A stretch of 64,000 nt of DNA from an uncultured Pseudomonadales bacterium (GCA_943789485.1 CALSUH010000019.1:1-64000), one strand, 5' to 3'; shown: positions 26,880 to 35,543, counted from the first letter of the stretch. Notes: a model not told the origin generated them from the letters alone. Numbers and translations: made by a program.

Positions 26880-27386
26880 TTACGTTTTTTCGCCTAACAG
26901 AGCTTGCAGACGATCCTGCTGAGACTTATTTAACTGGGTGTCACTGTCAGAAATTTGCCTAGCCCGTCGCCAAATTCGAAAGGCAAATAAGCCGCCGATT
27001 AATAGGAACAACAAGGGCCCAAACCATAACAACACTGTTGCGCCGGTTAGTCTCGGACGAAATAGAATAAAGTCCCCATAGCGCTCAAACATAAATTGAA
27101 TAATTTCACCATCGCTCATGTCTTCCATGATCATGCGATGTATTTCTCTACGAAGATCCTCAGCTACCCCGCCGGTTGAACCCGAAAGACTTGAGTTTTG
27201 GCACATAGGACAGCGCAGTTCATCCGATAAGGTACGAAACCTATCCTGTTGTTCATTGGTATCGAAATCAAAAGTATCGACCTGCGAGTGCGCTGTAGTG
27301 GGCAATAACACACTAGCTAACAATACGACAATAGCTGCTATCAGTAACAGCACCTTGCGATTTACGAAGGTTCCCGAAGAACTCAT
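26880..27386 (-). CDS. ccmH: Cytochrome c biogenesis thioredoxin-like protein CcmH
   Basis: Periplasmic, membrane-anchored thiol protein that reduces apocytochrome haem-binding cysteines. The start at 27386 (MSSSGTFVNRKV) lies just past the ccmG stop; the open frame reaches 19 codons further into ccmG. It has a signal sequence, the active-site pair C59 and C62 in LRCPMCQNSS, the helical bundle, and a C-terminal membrane helix. The usual family motif is LRCxxCQN, so the redox centre is intact. Length 168 residues. Confidence 0.92.
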   Translation of the reverse strand: MSSSGTFVNRKVLLLIAAIVVLLASVLLPTTAHSQVDTFDFDTNEQQDRFRTLSDELRCPMCQNSSLSGSTGGVAEDLRREIHRMIMEDMSDGEIIQFMFERYGDFILFRPRLTGATVLLWFGPLLFLLIGGLFAFRIWRRARQISDSDTQLNKSQQDRLQALLGEKT

Positions 27387-27388
27387 TT

Positions 27389-27922
27389 TCACGTGCCTTC
27401 TGCGCGCAATTCGGCTATCGCCGGCAGAAACTGTTCCTGCCAAACTGTTTCATCGAGTACGCTTACGTGACGAAAGCGAATGACACCGTCCGCGTCGACT
27501 AGGTAGGTCTCTGGAGCGCCGTAAACGCCCAAATCGATGCCGAAGCGCCCGCTTTCATCCAAGATGCTAAAGGAGAATGGGTTGCCATTTTCTTGCAGCC
27601 AATCGATGGCTAAGTCCTGCCGGTCACGGTAATTCACTCCTACCACAGGAATATTCCCTTCTTCTGACAAGCGCATGAGCGTCGGATGTTCGATTAAACA
27701 AGGTAGGCAATAAGACCCCCACACATTCAGCAAGAATATTTGACCAGGTAGGTCAGAGTTGCTGACTCCGCTGCCATCTACCGACGTTAATTCGAAGCTA
27801 GGCAGTGGCTTGTCGATTAACATTGAAGGTAGAGTCTTTGTATCCAAATACAGGCCACGCCAAAGCGCTATCGCTACAACAACGAAACCGAGTACTGGGA
27901 GATAGAATTTCAATTTACTCAT
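27389..27922 (-). CDS. ccmG: Thiol:disulfide interchange protein CcmG/DsbE
   Basis: Membrane-tethered periplasmic thioredoxin that supplies reductant to CcmH. An N-terminal anchor (about 5-22) is followed by a thioredoxin fold with C72 and C75 in VWGSYCLPC. The residue before the first Cys is Tyr instead of the more usual Trp, which is tolerated in the family. 177 residues. It lies ten bases after ccmF and two before ccmH. Confidence 0.93.
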   Translation of the reverse strand: MSKLKFYLPVLGFVVVAIALWRGLYLDTKTLPSMLIDKPLPSFELTSVDGSGVSNSDLPGQIFLLNVWGSYCLPCLIEHPTLMRLSEEGNIPVVGVNYRDRQDLAIDWLQENGNPFSFSILDESGRFGIDLGVYGAPETYLVDADGVIRFRHVSVLDETVWQEQFLPAIAELRAEGT

Positions 27923-27931
27923 CGATTCGTA

Positions 27932-29938
27932 CTAGGAGCTAGCCTGCAGCTCGCCTCCAAGTGTGTTCGATTTTCCCTGCGAGCGATTCGACTCAGTCTG
28001 CTTTCTGCGCAGGCGTCGATAGCGTTTATCGGCCGCCGCTAAGATGCCCCCAAACGTCATAAAAATAGCACCCAGCCATATCCATCGGACGAAAGGTTTC
28101 ACATACAGCGTCATCGACCAGGCATCCCCTTCTTTGCGTTCCCCAAGAGTGATGAAAAGGTCGCGTAAGAAGCCAGCGTCGATCGCCATCTCTGTCGAAG
28201 GAGTATTGGTAGCCAAATAAATTCTGCGTTCTGGGTGCAGGATAGCTATCTCCTCACCCTCCTCAAACACAGTGAACGACGCCTCTTCGCCGATATAATT
28301 CGGACCGTTAACCGAAGCCACACCGTCAAACCGAAAAACATAGTTGCCCAGCCCTACATCCTGACCGGGTGATAACAAGACACTGCGCTCTGAACTAAAG
28401 CTAGACGTCAACGCTACACCAAGCAGCATGACCGCCATGCCCGTGTGCGCCATCTGCATCCCATAGTAACTAAACGACAACGCACGCAGCCCTTTTAAAC
28501 GCGTAGCCTTGTTCGCCGTTTTATTAACAATATCCTGCAGCATCGCCAGTAGAATCCACAAACCAATTGCGACAGCCATAGTCGCGGGCAGTGAAATCTG
28601 ACGGGTTACTAATAATGGAAGCACAACACCTAACACGAGAGCTGCCAATGCGACTTTACCGAGTTGCTGCACTAGATAAGTCTTGGAGGTCCGCTTCCAG
28701 CGAGTGTATGGACCTATTGACAGAAGCAATGCAAGCAGCGCCATCAGCGGGATAAAGATTGCATTGAAGTAAGGAGGCCCAATCGAAATCAGATCGTCTG
28801 TGATCGCCTGGTACACCATCGGAAAGAGAGTGCCCAAGAATACAGATGCCGCCGCCACCACTAAAATAACGTTGTTTGAGAGTAATAGGATTTCGCGCGA
28901 AATCAGATCGAATCCAAACTCGCTCTTCATTAGAGGCGCTCTAAATGCAAACAACAATAAGGCGCCGCCTACGGTTATGCCAAGAATAGCCAGTATGAAG
29001 AAACCCCTGCTTGGGTCGGCTGCGAACGCATGCACCGAAGTTAACAAACCCGAGCGTGTAATAAAAGTACCCAGCAAGCTGCCAGCGAAGGCCAGTATCG
29101 CTAACAACACGGTCCATGCCTTGAACACCCCGCGCTTCTCGGTTGCCGCCAAGGAATGAATCAAAGCTGTGCCGAATAGCCACGTTATTAGGGGAGGATT
29201 CTCCACAGGATCCCAAGCCCACCAACCGCCCCAACCTAATTCGTAATAGGCCCACCAGCTACCCAGCGCAATACCCAGCGTAAGAATTGCCCAAGCAACG
29301 TTAGCCCAGGGGCGACACCAGCGAGCCCAGGCCGCATCCATTTTCCCGCTCAACAACGCCGCCATAGCAAAAGCAAACACCACCGAAAAGCCCACGTAGC
29401 CCATATAGAGAGTTGGAGGATGAATAATGAAACCAAAGTCCTGCAGCGCAGAATTTAAATCCGCACCATCAACTGGCGGCAGTGGCACGATGCGATCGAA
29501 GGGATTTGATGTCGCCAACATAAACAAAATATAACCGGTAATGAGGAATCCTAGTACGCCCAAAACTCTGGCGACGAATTCCAACGGCATACTCTTACTA
29601 AAAATGGCAACGGCGAGCATCCAACCCGCAAGCATGAATGTCCAAAGCAGGAACGATCCCTCGTGCCCACCCCATACTGCCGTTAATTTATAGCGATCAG
29701 GTAGCAAGGAATTGGAGTGTTGAGCAACGAACTGAACAGAAAAATCGTCGGTAACAAATGCGTAAGCAAGAATTGCTATACTGATGCCTAGGAACACAAA
29801 CACGCCAGCCGACAGTGGGCGCGCCATGCTCATCCATAGGAAATTATTCTGATAAGCCCCGATAATAGGCAAAGTCGCGAGTATCATGCTCAAGCATAGC
29901 GCCAATATCAGCGAGAACTGGCCTACCTCAGGAATCAT
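27932..29938 (-). CDS. ccmF: Haem lyase subunit CcmF
   Basis: Large polytopic membrane protein of the System I haem ligase. The periplasmic haem-handling WWD motif is visible as GWGGWWAWDPVENPPL, and conserved histidines flank it. At 668 residues and about 15 helices it has family length. It abuts ccmE, with its start next to the ccmE stop. The order ccmE-F-G-H-I is standard. Confidence 0.95.
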   Translation of the reverse strand: MIPEVGQFSLILALCLSMILATLPIIGAYQNNFLWMSMARPLSAGVFVFLGISIAILAYAFVTDDFSVQFVAQHSNSLLPDRYKLTAVWGGHEGSFLLWTFMLAGWMLAVAIFSKSMPLEFVARVLGVLGFLITGYILFMLATSNPFDRIVPLPPVDGADLNSALQDFGFIIHPPTLYMGYVGFSVVFAFAMAALLSGKMDAAWARWCRPWANVAWAILTLGIALGSWWAYYELGWGGWWAWDPVENPPLITWLFGTALIHSLAATEKRGVFKAWTVLLAILAFAGSLLGTFITRSGLLTSVHAFAADPSRGFFILAILGITVGGALLLFAFRAPLMKSEFGFDLISREILLLSNNVILVVAAASVFLGTLFPMVYQAITDDLISIGPPYFNAIFIPLMALLALLLSIGPYTRWKRTSKTYLVQQLGKVALAALVLGVVLPLLVTRQISLPATMAVAIGLWILLAMLQDIVNKTANKATRLKGLRALSFSYYGMQMAHTGMAVMLLGVALTSSFSSERSVLLSPGQDVGLGNYVFRFDGVASVNGPNYIGEEASFTVFEEGEEIAILHPERRIYLATNTPSTEMAIDAGFLRDLFITLGERKEGDAWSMTLYVKPFVRWIWLGAIFMTFGGILAAADKRYRRLRRKQTESNRSQGKSNTLGGELQASS

Positions 29939-30400
29939 CTAGTTTGTCCCCGCAGGCATATGGTTATCGGCAGAAGCGCCCGCTGCATCTAATGCCGCCT
30001 TCACTTCAGGTGACATGAAATTCTCATCGTGCTTCGCTAGGACTCGCGACGCCTGAAAGACGCCGGCGGCATCCATCTCGCCTTCAGCTACGATACCCTG
30101 GCCCTCGCGAAATAGATCAGGCAATATTCCCTCATATTGAATAGGCACATCGCTTACGAAATCCGTTGTCACGAAATTTACTTTTAGACTGTCCGGCGCA
30201 TCAAGAACAGTGCCCGTCTTTACCATACCACCAATTCTGAAATGCTGGCCAGCCCCAACCTCACCTTCGGCAACTTGAGTTGGTGTATAAAACATATTGA
30301 TATTTTGCTTCAATGCGTAGGCAGTAAAGCCAACGGCAACGCTAAGACCAGCAGTTATAAACAAAATAATTCCGAGCTTCTTACGTCTATGGGGTTTCAT
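29939..30400 (-). CDS. ccmE: Periplasmic haem chaperone CcmE
   Basis: Membrane-anchored haem chaperone that carries haem covalently bound to a histidine. One N-terminal helix (about 9-28) is followed by a beta-barrel domain. The haem-binding His is H124 in LAKHDENFMSPE. The 153-residue length is normal. It lies between ccmF and ccmD, with 25 bases between ccmD and its start. Confidence 0.95.
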   Translation of the reverse strand: MKPHRRKKLGIILFITAGLSVAVGFTAYALKQNINMFYTPTQVAEGEVGAGQHFRIGGMVKTGTVLDAPDSLKVNFVTTDFVSDVPIQYEGILPDLFREGQGIVAEGEMDAAGVFQASRVLAKHDENFMSPEVKAALDAAGASADNHMPAGTN

Positions 30401-30425
30401 CTACTACTCCGAAACAATAAATACT

Positions 30426-30650
30426 CTACTGGGCCTGATCGCTATTACTGTCATCTTCACTTTGAATCTCAGCATCTAAAGTCAGGCGCCGCTTTAGCTG
30501 ACGAATAATCTTTTGCTTCTTGCGTAAAGGCAGTATTAAGTTAACAGCGACAAATATTGCAAACAGTGCATATACCGACCATACGTTAAACCCGTAACCA
30601 CCCATGTCAACAAATTCGGCGAAGCTTGAAAACTGTATTGCATCTAACAT
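30426..30650 (-). CDS. ccmD: Haem exporter protein CcmD
   Basis: Small membrane protein that helps release haem-loaded CcmE from the CcmABC complex. The motif FAEFVDMGGYGFNVW precedes one membrane helix (about 23-42), followed by a basic and then acidic tail. 74 residues is typical. Position between ccmC and ccmE confirms the call. Confidence 0.88.
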   Translation of the reverse strand: MLDAIQFSSFAEFVDMGGYGFNVWSVYALFAIFVAVNLILPLRKKQKIIRQLKRRLTLDAEIQSEDDSNSDQAQ

Positions 30651-30690
30651 TTACTTTCCTACGATACTCGTTCTTAACGTTCTAACGCGC

Positions 30691-31434
30691 TTAGCTTTTT
30701 AAAACCAAGTCCTGTACCCACTGGGATTTGCGTTCTCTCTCTAATATTTCATTGCGCGTCGACAAAATCAAACTAACCGATAAAAACAGATAGACCGCTA
30801 CGATCATTATTAAAGTAGCTATCCAAAATTCTGGCCCGTTAGGGCTACTCGCATCCATATTCACAGGGCTGGACACTTGATGGAGAGTATTCCACCACTC
30901 GACGGAATATTTAATTATCACGACGTTGATACAACCCACTATAGAGAGCAAGGCGCAAGCCTTTGCTGCCGTATCTGAATCTTCCAGCGCAGAGCGCAGT
31001 GAGATAACGCCAAGTAACAGGAATAATTGGAACAGCATCGAGACTAACCTACTATCAGTCCATTCCCACCAGGTTCCCCACATCACGCTTCCCCAGAGAG
31101 AGCCGGTCGCCAGGGTAATAAACGAGAACCAGGCACCGAGGATCGCGGCATTCTTCGCCACCATGTCGGCAAGTTTCATACGCCAGACCAAGGTAATAGT
31201 GCCCGCCACAAACATTAAAGGAAAAAAGGCTAAAGAGGTTCCTGCTACAGCAACGTGCACAATCAATATTCTCGAGGTAAAGCCTTGTTGGTAGTCCGGG
31301 GGGAGGAATAACAGGCCCCAGACCAAGCCTATCGTCATGAAAATGACCATTGCAGTGATCAACCAAGGCAACCATTTTCCGCTGAGCTCATAAAACCACT
31401 TCGGAGAACCTAGTTTAGAAAACCATACCCACAT
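30691..31434 (-). CDS. ccmC: Haem exporter protein CcmC
   Basis: Six-helix membrane protein that delivers haem to CcmE. The WWD-type periplasmic motif appears as MWGTWWEWTDSRLVSM, and histidines flanking it (HVAVAGTS and WWNTLHQ) could be axial haem ligands. 247 residues. A 131-base gap separates it from ccmB, larger than elsewhere in the cluster; it holds a GTTAC-rich sequence that may be a separate promoter region. Confidence 0.94.
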   Translation of the reverse strand: MWVWFSKLGSPKWFYELSGKWLPWLITAMVIFMTIGLVWGLLFLPPDYQQGFTSRILIVHVAVAGTSLAFFPLMFVAGTITLVWRMKLADMVAKNAAILGAWFSFITLATGSLWGSVMWGTWWEWTDSRLVSMLFQLFLLLGVISLRSALEDSDTAAKACALLSIVGCINVVIIKYSVEWWNTLHQVSSPVNMDASSPNGPEFWIATLIMIVAVYLFLSVSLILSTRNEILERERKSQWVQDLVLKS

Positions 31435-31495
31435 GACGAACGCCTACCCTCTTCTTATTAGCTGTTCAAATATATCACGTAGCCCTAAGAGCGCC

Positions 31496-31530
31496 GTGTT
31501 ACGTATTGTAACTCATTGTAATTACGTGGT
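31496..31530. promoter_or_regulatory. GTTAC-N5-GTAAC inverted repeat upstream of ccmC
   Basis: In the ccmB-ccmC gap, GTGTTACGTATTGTAACTCA contains GTTAC and GTAAC as an inverted repeat with a five-base spacer, followed by TTGTAATTACGTGGTTAAC. Two stretches of this site, GTGTTACGTAT (31496-31506) and TTGTAACTCA (31506-31515), recur exactly at 22694 and 22751 upstream of the small-ORF unit. It could be an operator for ccmC and downstream genes. Confidence 0.35.
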
Positions 31531-31565
31531 TAACCCGTTAGTGGATCTATCTGCACCAGTTCAAG

Positions 31566-32264
31566 CTAATTAACGCTGATTTTAAGCGCCGCACCCGAGG
31601 CCAGAGGGGCAAGACTGACGGAAACCGAGAGCATGACTAGCATCAAGCTTAGATAACCAAGCGGTGACTGGCTATTCAATGTGGATTGTACGGCCAACGT
31701 TCCAAAGATTAGGATGGGGACGCTCATAGGCAGAGTAATTACGGCCAGTATCAGACCGCGACTGCCAAGCCCTACTGTCAACGCCACGGCGATCGAACCG
31801 ATAAGGCTCATAATGGGAGTGCCCAGTAGCAGGGACAACACCAATGTCCCGTATGCCTCACTAGGAAGCGCCAGCATATACGCCAATAACGGCGACACCA
31901 ATACGACCGGCAAGCCGCTTACCAGCCAGTGACTTATATTTTTAGCCAACACGAGGAAAAAAAGCGGATGAGGACTAAGTAATAGCTGCTCCAGTGAACC
32001 ATCCTCAAAGTCAGATCTGTAGAGGCTGTCCATCGACAGCATCGAAGCTAGCAGGACAGAGATCCAAATTACGCCGGCCGCTATCTCAGTCAATCGATCA
32101 CTCTCCGGGCTAATTCCGATTGGGAAAAGAGAGACGACAATGATAAAGAACATGAACGGGTTAACTATGTCATTCTTCTTCTTGAAGGCGATAAGCAAGT
32201 CACGCTTCAGCGTTGCCAAGAACGCAGCCGAGGTTGTTGTCTGTTTTTCAGTCATCGACGCCAC
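31566..32264 (-). CDS. ccmB: Haem exporter membrane protein CcmB
   Basis: Six-helix membrane partner of the CcmA ATPase. Family segments include LKRDLLIAFKKKNDIVNPFMFF near the N-terminus and the long hydrophobic stretches around VLLASMLSMDSLYRSDFEDGSLEQLLL. 232 residues; a start three codons in (MTEKQ) is possible. Its start lies immediately next to the ccmA stop, so the two are probably translated together. Confidence 0.94.
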   Translation of the reverse strand: MASMTEKQTTTSAAFLATLKRDLLIAFKKKNDIVNPFMFFIIVVSLFPIGISPESDRLTEIAAGVIWISVLLASMLSMDSLYRSDFEDGSLEQLLLSPHPLFFLVLAKNISHWLVSGLPVVLVSPLLAYMLALPSEAYGTLVLSLLLGTPIMSLIGSIAVALTVGLGSRGLILAVITLPMSVPILIFGTLAVQSTLNSQSPLGYLSLMLVMLSVSVSLAPLASGAALKISVN

Positions 32265-32265
32265 C

Positions 32266-32922
32266 TCAACCCAAGCTCAGTAGGGTTAGCTCAGCGATAC
32301 TCAAGCTGTGGTGCGTAGTCACCATGACCGAGCCGCCCGTTTGGGCCTGTCGTTGCAGTATTTTTTCGAGCATCGCCACACCCTTTGAATCCAAAGTAGT
32401 GAATGGCTCATCAAGCACCCACAATGAGGCAGGGCTGATGATAAGCCTGGCTAGCGAGGCTCTTTGCTGCTGGCCAGCCGATAGCGTGTAGCAGGGAGAC
32501 TCTTCGAATCCACGCAGGCCTACTTCTTTGAGCGCAGCCATAATTTGCTCGTCGCTAACCGCTTGTTTGAGGCTGCAACTCCAGCGTAGATTCTCTACTG
32601 GCGATAGCACCTTACTTACTCCAACTCTATGCCCTATATAAAGTAGCGAAGAAAAAAAACTAGCAGCCTGCTCTTCGATTTCCTGCCCATACCACTTAAT
32701 TGACCCTTCATAGCTATCGTTCAAGCCACAGAGAATACGCATCAGCGTAGTTTGGCCGCTGCCATTGCTGCCCTGCACCTGAAGCACTTGCCCTTCGGGC
32801 AGGTCGAAATCCAGATTTTTAAACAACACACGGTCATCGCGCTCACAGAAAAGGTCGCGCACAGCTAACATGGTCTTGTCAGCTTGAGAATTTGAGAAGG
32901 TTTGAGGCGCTGCAGATGACAT
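32266..32922 (-). CDS. ccmA: Haem exporter ATPase CcmA, with altered Walker A motif
   Basis: ABC-type ATPase that, with CcmBCD, releases haem-loaded CcmE. The signature LSAGQQQRASLARL, the Walker B LWVLDEPF and the switch His in TTHHSLS are intact. The Walker A, however, reads GSNGSGQTT: Gln57 (codon CAA, 32752-32754) replaces the invariant nucleotide-binding Lys. Counting from the alternative start at Met18 the residue is number 40, the same as Lys40 of E. coli CcmA, which is needed for activity. AAA to CAA is a single-base change. The gene leads the ccm cluster. Confidence 0.93.
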   Translation of the reverse strand: MSSAAPQTFSNSQADKTMLAVRDLFCERDDRVLFKNLDFDLPEGQVLQVQGSNGSGQTTLMRILCGLNDSYEGSIKWYGQEIEEQAASFFSSLLYIGHRVGVSKVLSPVENLRWSCSLKQAVSDEQIMAALKEVGLRGFEESPCYTLSAGQQQRASLARLIISPASLWVLDEPFTTLDSKGVAMLEKILQRQAQTGGSVMVTTHHSLSIAELTLLSLG

Positions 32923-33026
32923 GAACTTTAGTGTTCCCGCTAACTAGGCTGGGGATTATAACGGAGAAGGTAAGCTATTGCTGCCCAAAAACAGCAGCGA
33001 AGCCAAGACACTATAACGCCGATCGA

Positions 33027-33781
33027 CTAGCGGGCCCAGTCGGCGAGTCGCGATCGCAAACGCATAGCCGCCTGGCTGTGTATCTGGCTTACCCGAGACT
33101 CGCTAACACCAATCACCTCGCCTATCTCTTTCAGGTTCAGCTCCTCGTCATAGTAAAGCGCGAGCACAAGTTTTTCCCGGTCAGGCAGGCCATCGATGGC
33201 TTTCGCCAAATGTGCTTTTGAATGTAGAGCGCTGCAATCCATCACAAGGACCGGGGAGTTCACCGGCTGCTAATTCGATAGCCGAATCATCTCCTTCCAT
33301 GATGTCATCGAAGCTAAAGAGCCGGCTGCCGCTCGCGTCCTGCAAGATCGCATAATACGCATTGAGGTCGATTTCCAGTTCTTTAGCAATATCCGGGTCC
33401 TTGGCGTCTTTACCGGTACGAGCTTCGATTGCCTTTATTGCTTCTGCAACTTTTCGAGATTTTCGGTGTACCGATCTAGGTGCCCAGTCTCCCTTTCTGA
33501 CTTCGTCCAACATAGATCCGCGAATTCGTATTCCGGCATAGGTCTCAAAGCTCGCTCCTTTGGAGACATCATATTTCTTCGCCGCCTCTAACAGCCCCAT
33601 CATTCCCGATTGAATCGAATCGTCAACCTGAACGCTGGCAGGCATTCTCAGCAATAGGTGATGGGCGTTGCGCTTTACCAGTGGCGCATAACGCACCACT
33701 ACCGCCGTTAGATTTTCATCTGACGCTTCACCATTCGGTAAGACTGGTTCGTAAAACTTTAGCTTCAATTGCCGAAGTCAT
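33027..33781 (-). pseudogene. fliA: Flagellar sigma factor 28, frameshifted
   Basis: Two overlapping frames together encode one FliA (sigma-28) protein. The first holds regions 2 and 3 (YAPLVKRNAHHLLLRMPASVQ, SFETYAGIRIRGSMLDEVRK) and ends soon after GELPGPCDGLQRSTFK. The second supplies region 4 (AIDGLPDREKLVLALYYDEEL, LKEIGEVIGVSESRVSQIHSQ). Removing one A from the AAAA run at 33216-33219 rejoins them. The N-terminus may hold a second insertion: an ATG at 33779-33781 with AGGA upstream is one base out of frame, fixed by removing one base near 33753-33756. No che or fleN genes adjoin. Confidence 0.82.
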
Positions 33782-34444
33782 TTATATCATCCTATGTTTT
33801 ATAACTGCGATTCATGCCAGAAAAAGTCGGTATGAGCCCACAGAGTATTTCAGTAGGTGGTTGAATCTCGGCAACAAGGCAATATCCATAACTTTGACAA
33901 AATGCAGACTATTTAGAGCCAGCAGTAATTCCCCAGCACCTTTAAGGCAATGGCGAAATTTTGTGTACTGCACCCGTCCGTCTACTGCGATAAAGCTATT
34001 GGCTGTCATGCCTTAGCATGCTCCGTTTTTTTGTTTTACTTCTGCAATTCCATTTAAATTTTACTTTCTAAACTAAATTTCGCTTCTGACGATTTACTCA
34101 TTAGGTTTACTAGCGCTACTAATTTACAAAATGACACCGTCAGTAGTACTGCCTTGCCGTGCTAGCCAACTACACAAAATCCCCAAATTTATTTCATTTG
34201 TACAAGCCGCACTGATTAAAGACGGACCACTGCATCTATACAGAGCAATAATTGTTCCAAGCTGTTGTAATTCTAATTGTTTTTTGGCTAGGCTAGATGG
34301 TACGAGGGCTGTAGAGGTAGTACTGCTTTTTAAAGGATTTAACCGACGCCTCAAAAGCGCCAGAAATTTGGCGAATACAAGCTGCAAGATTGTATTGCGC
34401 CAGAAAAACATCGTTGCAGGGTAAGAATCACAGCAAAGCAGCGG
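33782..34444. other. Gene-free region between fliA and dcd remnants
   Basis: This 663-base stretch contains short open frames on both strands but none with a recognisable family, a good ribosome site or convincing composition. It separates two broken genes, so it may be the eroded remains of further genes (flagellar or chemotaxis genes adjoin fliA in Pseudomonas). I could not identify any specific remnant. Confidence 0.4.
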
Positions 34445-35016
34445 TCACGCTTTTGGAGGAGTAACCCCGATCTGACCCCATGTATTTTCCACCGCGCTGT
34501 TTATAGGTAACTTCACACTGCTCGTCGGATTGATAGAACAACATCTGTGCCACACCTTCATTTGCGTAAATCTTTGCAGGGTAAGGGAGTGGTATTCGAA
34601 AATTCGAGTGTGACATGGCCTTCCCACTCAGGCTCCAACGGCGTCACGTTGACGATAATGCCGCAGCGCGCATAGGTCGACTTACCGAGGCAGATAGTCA
34701 GCACGTCTTTCGGGATACGAAAGTACTCTATAGTCCTTGCCAGGGCGAAGGAATTGGGTGGAATAACGCAGAACGGCTCCTCGATTGAGACGAAGCTAGA
34801 TTCATCAAAATTCTTTGGGTCCACGACACTCGTCGTGTGTACATTAGTAAAAATTTTGAATTCAGTGGCGCAGCGCACATCGTAGCCGTAACTGGACGTG
34901 CCGTAAGAGATTACTTTCTCACCGTCCACGTACCGAACCTGACTAGGCTCGAATGGCTCTATCATTCCTTGCGTGGTTGACATTTCCTTTATCCAGCGGT
35001 CTGATTTAATACTCAT
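34445..35016 (-). pseudogene. dcd: dCTP deaminase, two 1-base insertions
   Basis: dCTP deaminase makes dUTP, a precursor of dTTP. From ATG 35014-35016 ([12 protein letters not shown]) the sequence matches the family through [36 protein letters not shown] and [14 protein letters not shown]. After TTPLP the frame breaks: dropping one base from the GGG at 34579-34581 (plus-strand view) restores [18 protein letters not shown] second extra base in CCCC at 34476-34479 breaks GGKYMG; correcting it restores QIGVTPPKA and a TGA stop. Corrected length is 189 residues, the family norm. As given, the product would end at KDLRK. Confidence 0.86.
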
Positions 35017-35159
35017 AACTGACGATCCAAGATTACATGTGCTTCGGGCCACACTGATCATAGCCTCGTGATTCTCTGCTAATTCGCGCAGCAAAGGGAG
35101 CGCGAATGATAGAGCCAATCCATCATGGAATCATCCCTTATTTACCTTTTGATCCTACA

Positions 35160-35227
35160 CCGCTTCTTTAAAGCGGCTGCGCCTGAAGACCGGGTCAGCA
35201 CAAAAACAGGCTGAAAATACTCAGCCT
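35160..35227. repeat. Two small hairpins between dcd and rubredoxin gene
   Basis: CCGCTT (35160-35165) pairs with AAGCGG (35171-35176), and AGGCTGA (35208-35214) pairs with TCAGCCT (35221-35227). Each is a 6-7 bp stem with a loop of 5-6 bases. Neither has a good T-run. The gap 35017-35378 otherwise holds only the divergent upstream regions of dcd and the rubredoxin gene, with no other gene that I can see. Confidence 0.4.
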
Positions 35228-35378
35228 TTGCAGTATGATGCGGCGCCTACCGTGATGACTACCGTTGTCCGAATTTTGTACGCAGAATCAACCAATAGAA
35301 AGGGTTTTGCAGAATTATAACCAGCTGACAGGTTTTTTGGCTTAGCAGCTGAACCAGTATCAACATTTGGAGGAAGTC

Positions 35379-35543
35379 GTGAGGAAATGGCAATGTTTAG
35401 TATGTAGTTTTATCTATGAGGAAGCTCTAGGTCTGCCGGACGACGGCGTTCCTGCCGGTACTAGCTGGGACGACATACCCGACGATTGGGCATGCCCAGA
35501 ATGCGGCGTCGGTAAAGAAGATTTCGAAATGATCGAAATCTAA
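35379..35543 (+). CDS. Rubredoxin
   Basis: A 54-residue iron protein, too short for many gene lists. GTG at 35379 follows GGAGG with a spacing of five. The product starts VRKWQCLVCSFIYEEALGLP and contains both rubredoxin knuckles: C6 and C9 (QCLVC), and C39 and C42 (CPECGVGK), plus the aromatic core residues W4, Y13, W30 and W37. It would pass single electrons, for example to alkane hydroxylase or in peroxide defence; the partner is not visible here. metG starts 78 bases later on the same strand, and no rubredoxin reductase is in the window. Confidence 0.92.
   Translation: MRKWQCLVCSFIYEEALGLPDDGVPAGTSWDDIPDDWACPECGVGKEDFEMIEI

Noticed and set aside
33216..33219. Programmed frameshift in fliA
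   Set aside because: No slippery heptamer or stimulatory structure is visible, and dcd nearby shows similar lesions, so decay or error is simpler.
34131..34424. 97-codon plus-strand frame between fliA and dcd
   Set aside because: Composition and motif content look random, and an equally long frame lies on the opposite strand.
34414..34585. 12-base word TTGCAGGGTAAG present twice 160 bases apart, the second at a dcd lesion
   Set aside because: A few such 12-base coincidences at short range are expected in 64 kb, and the flanks do not match.
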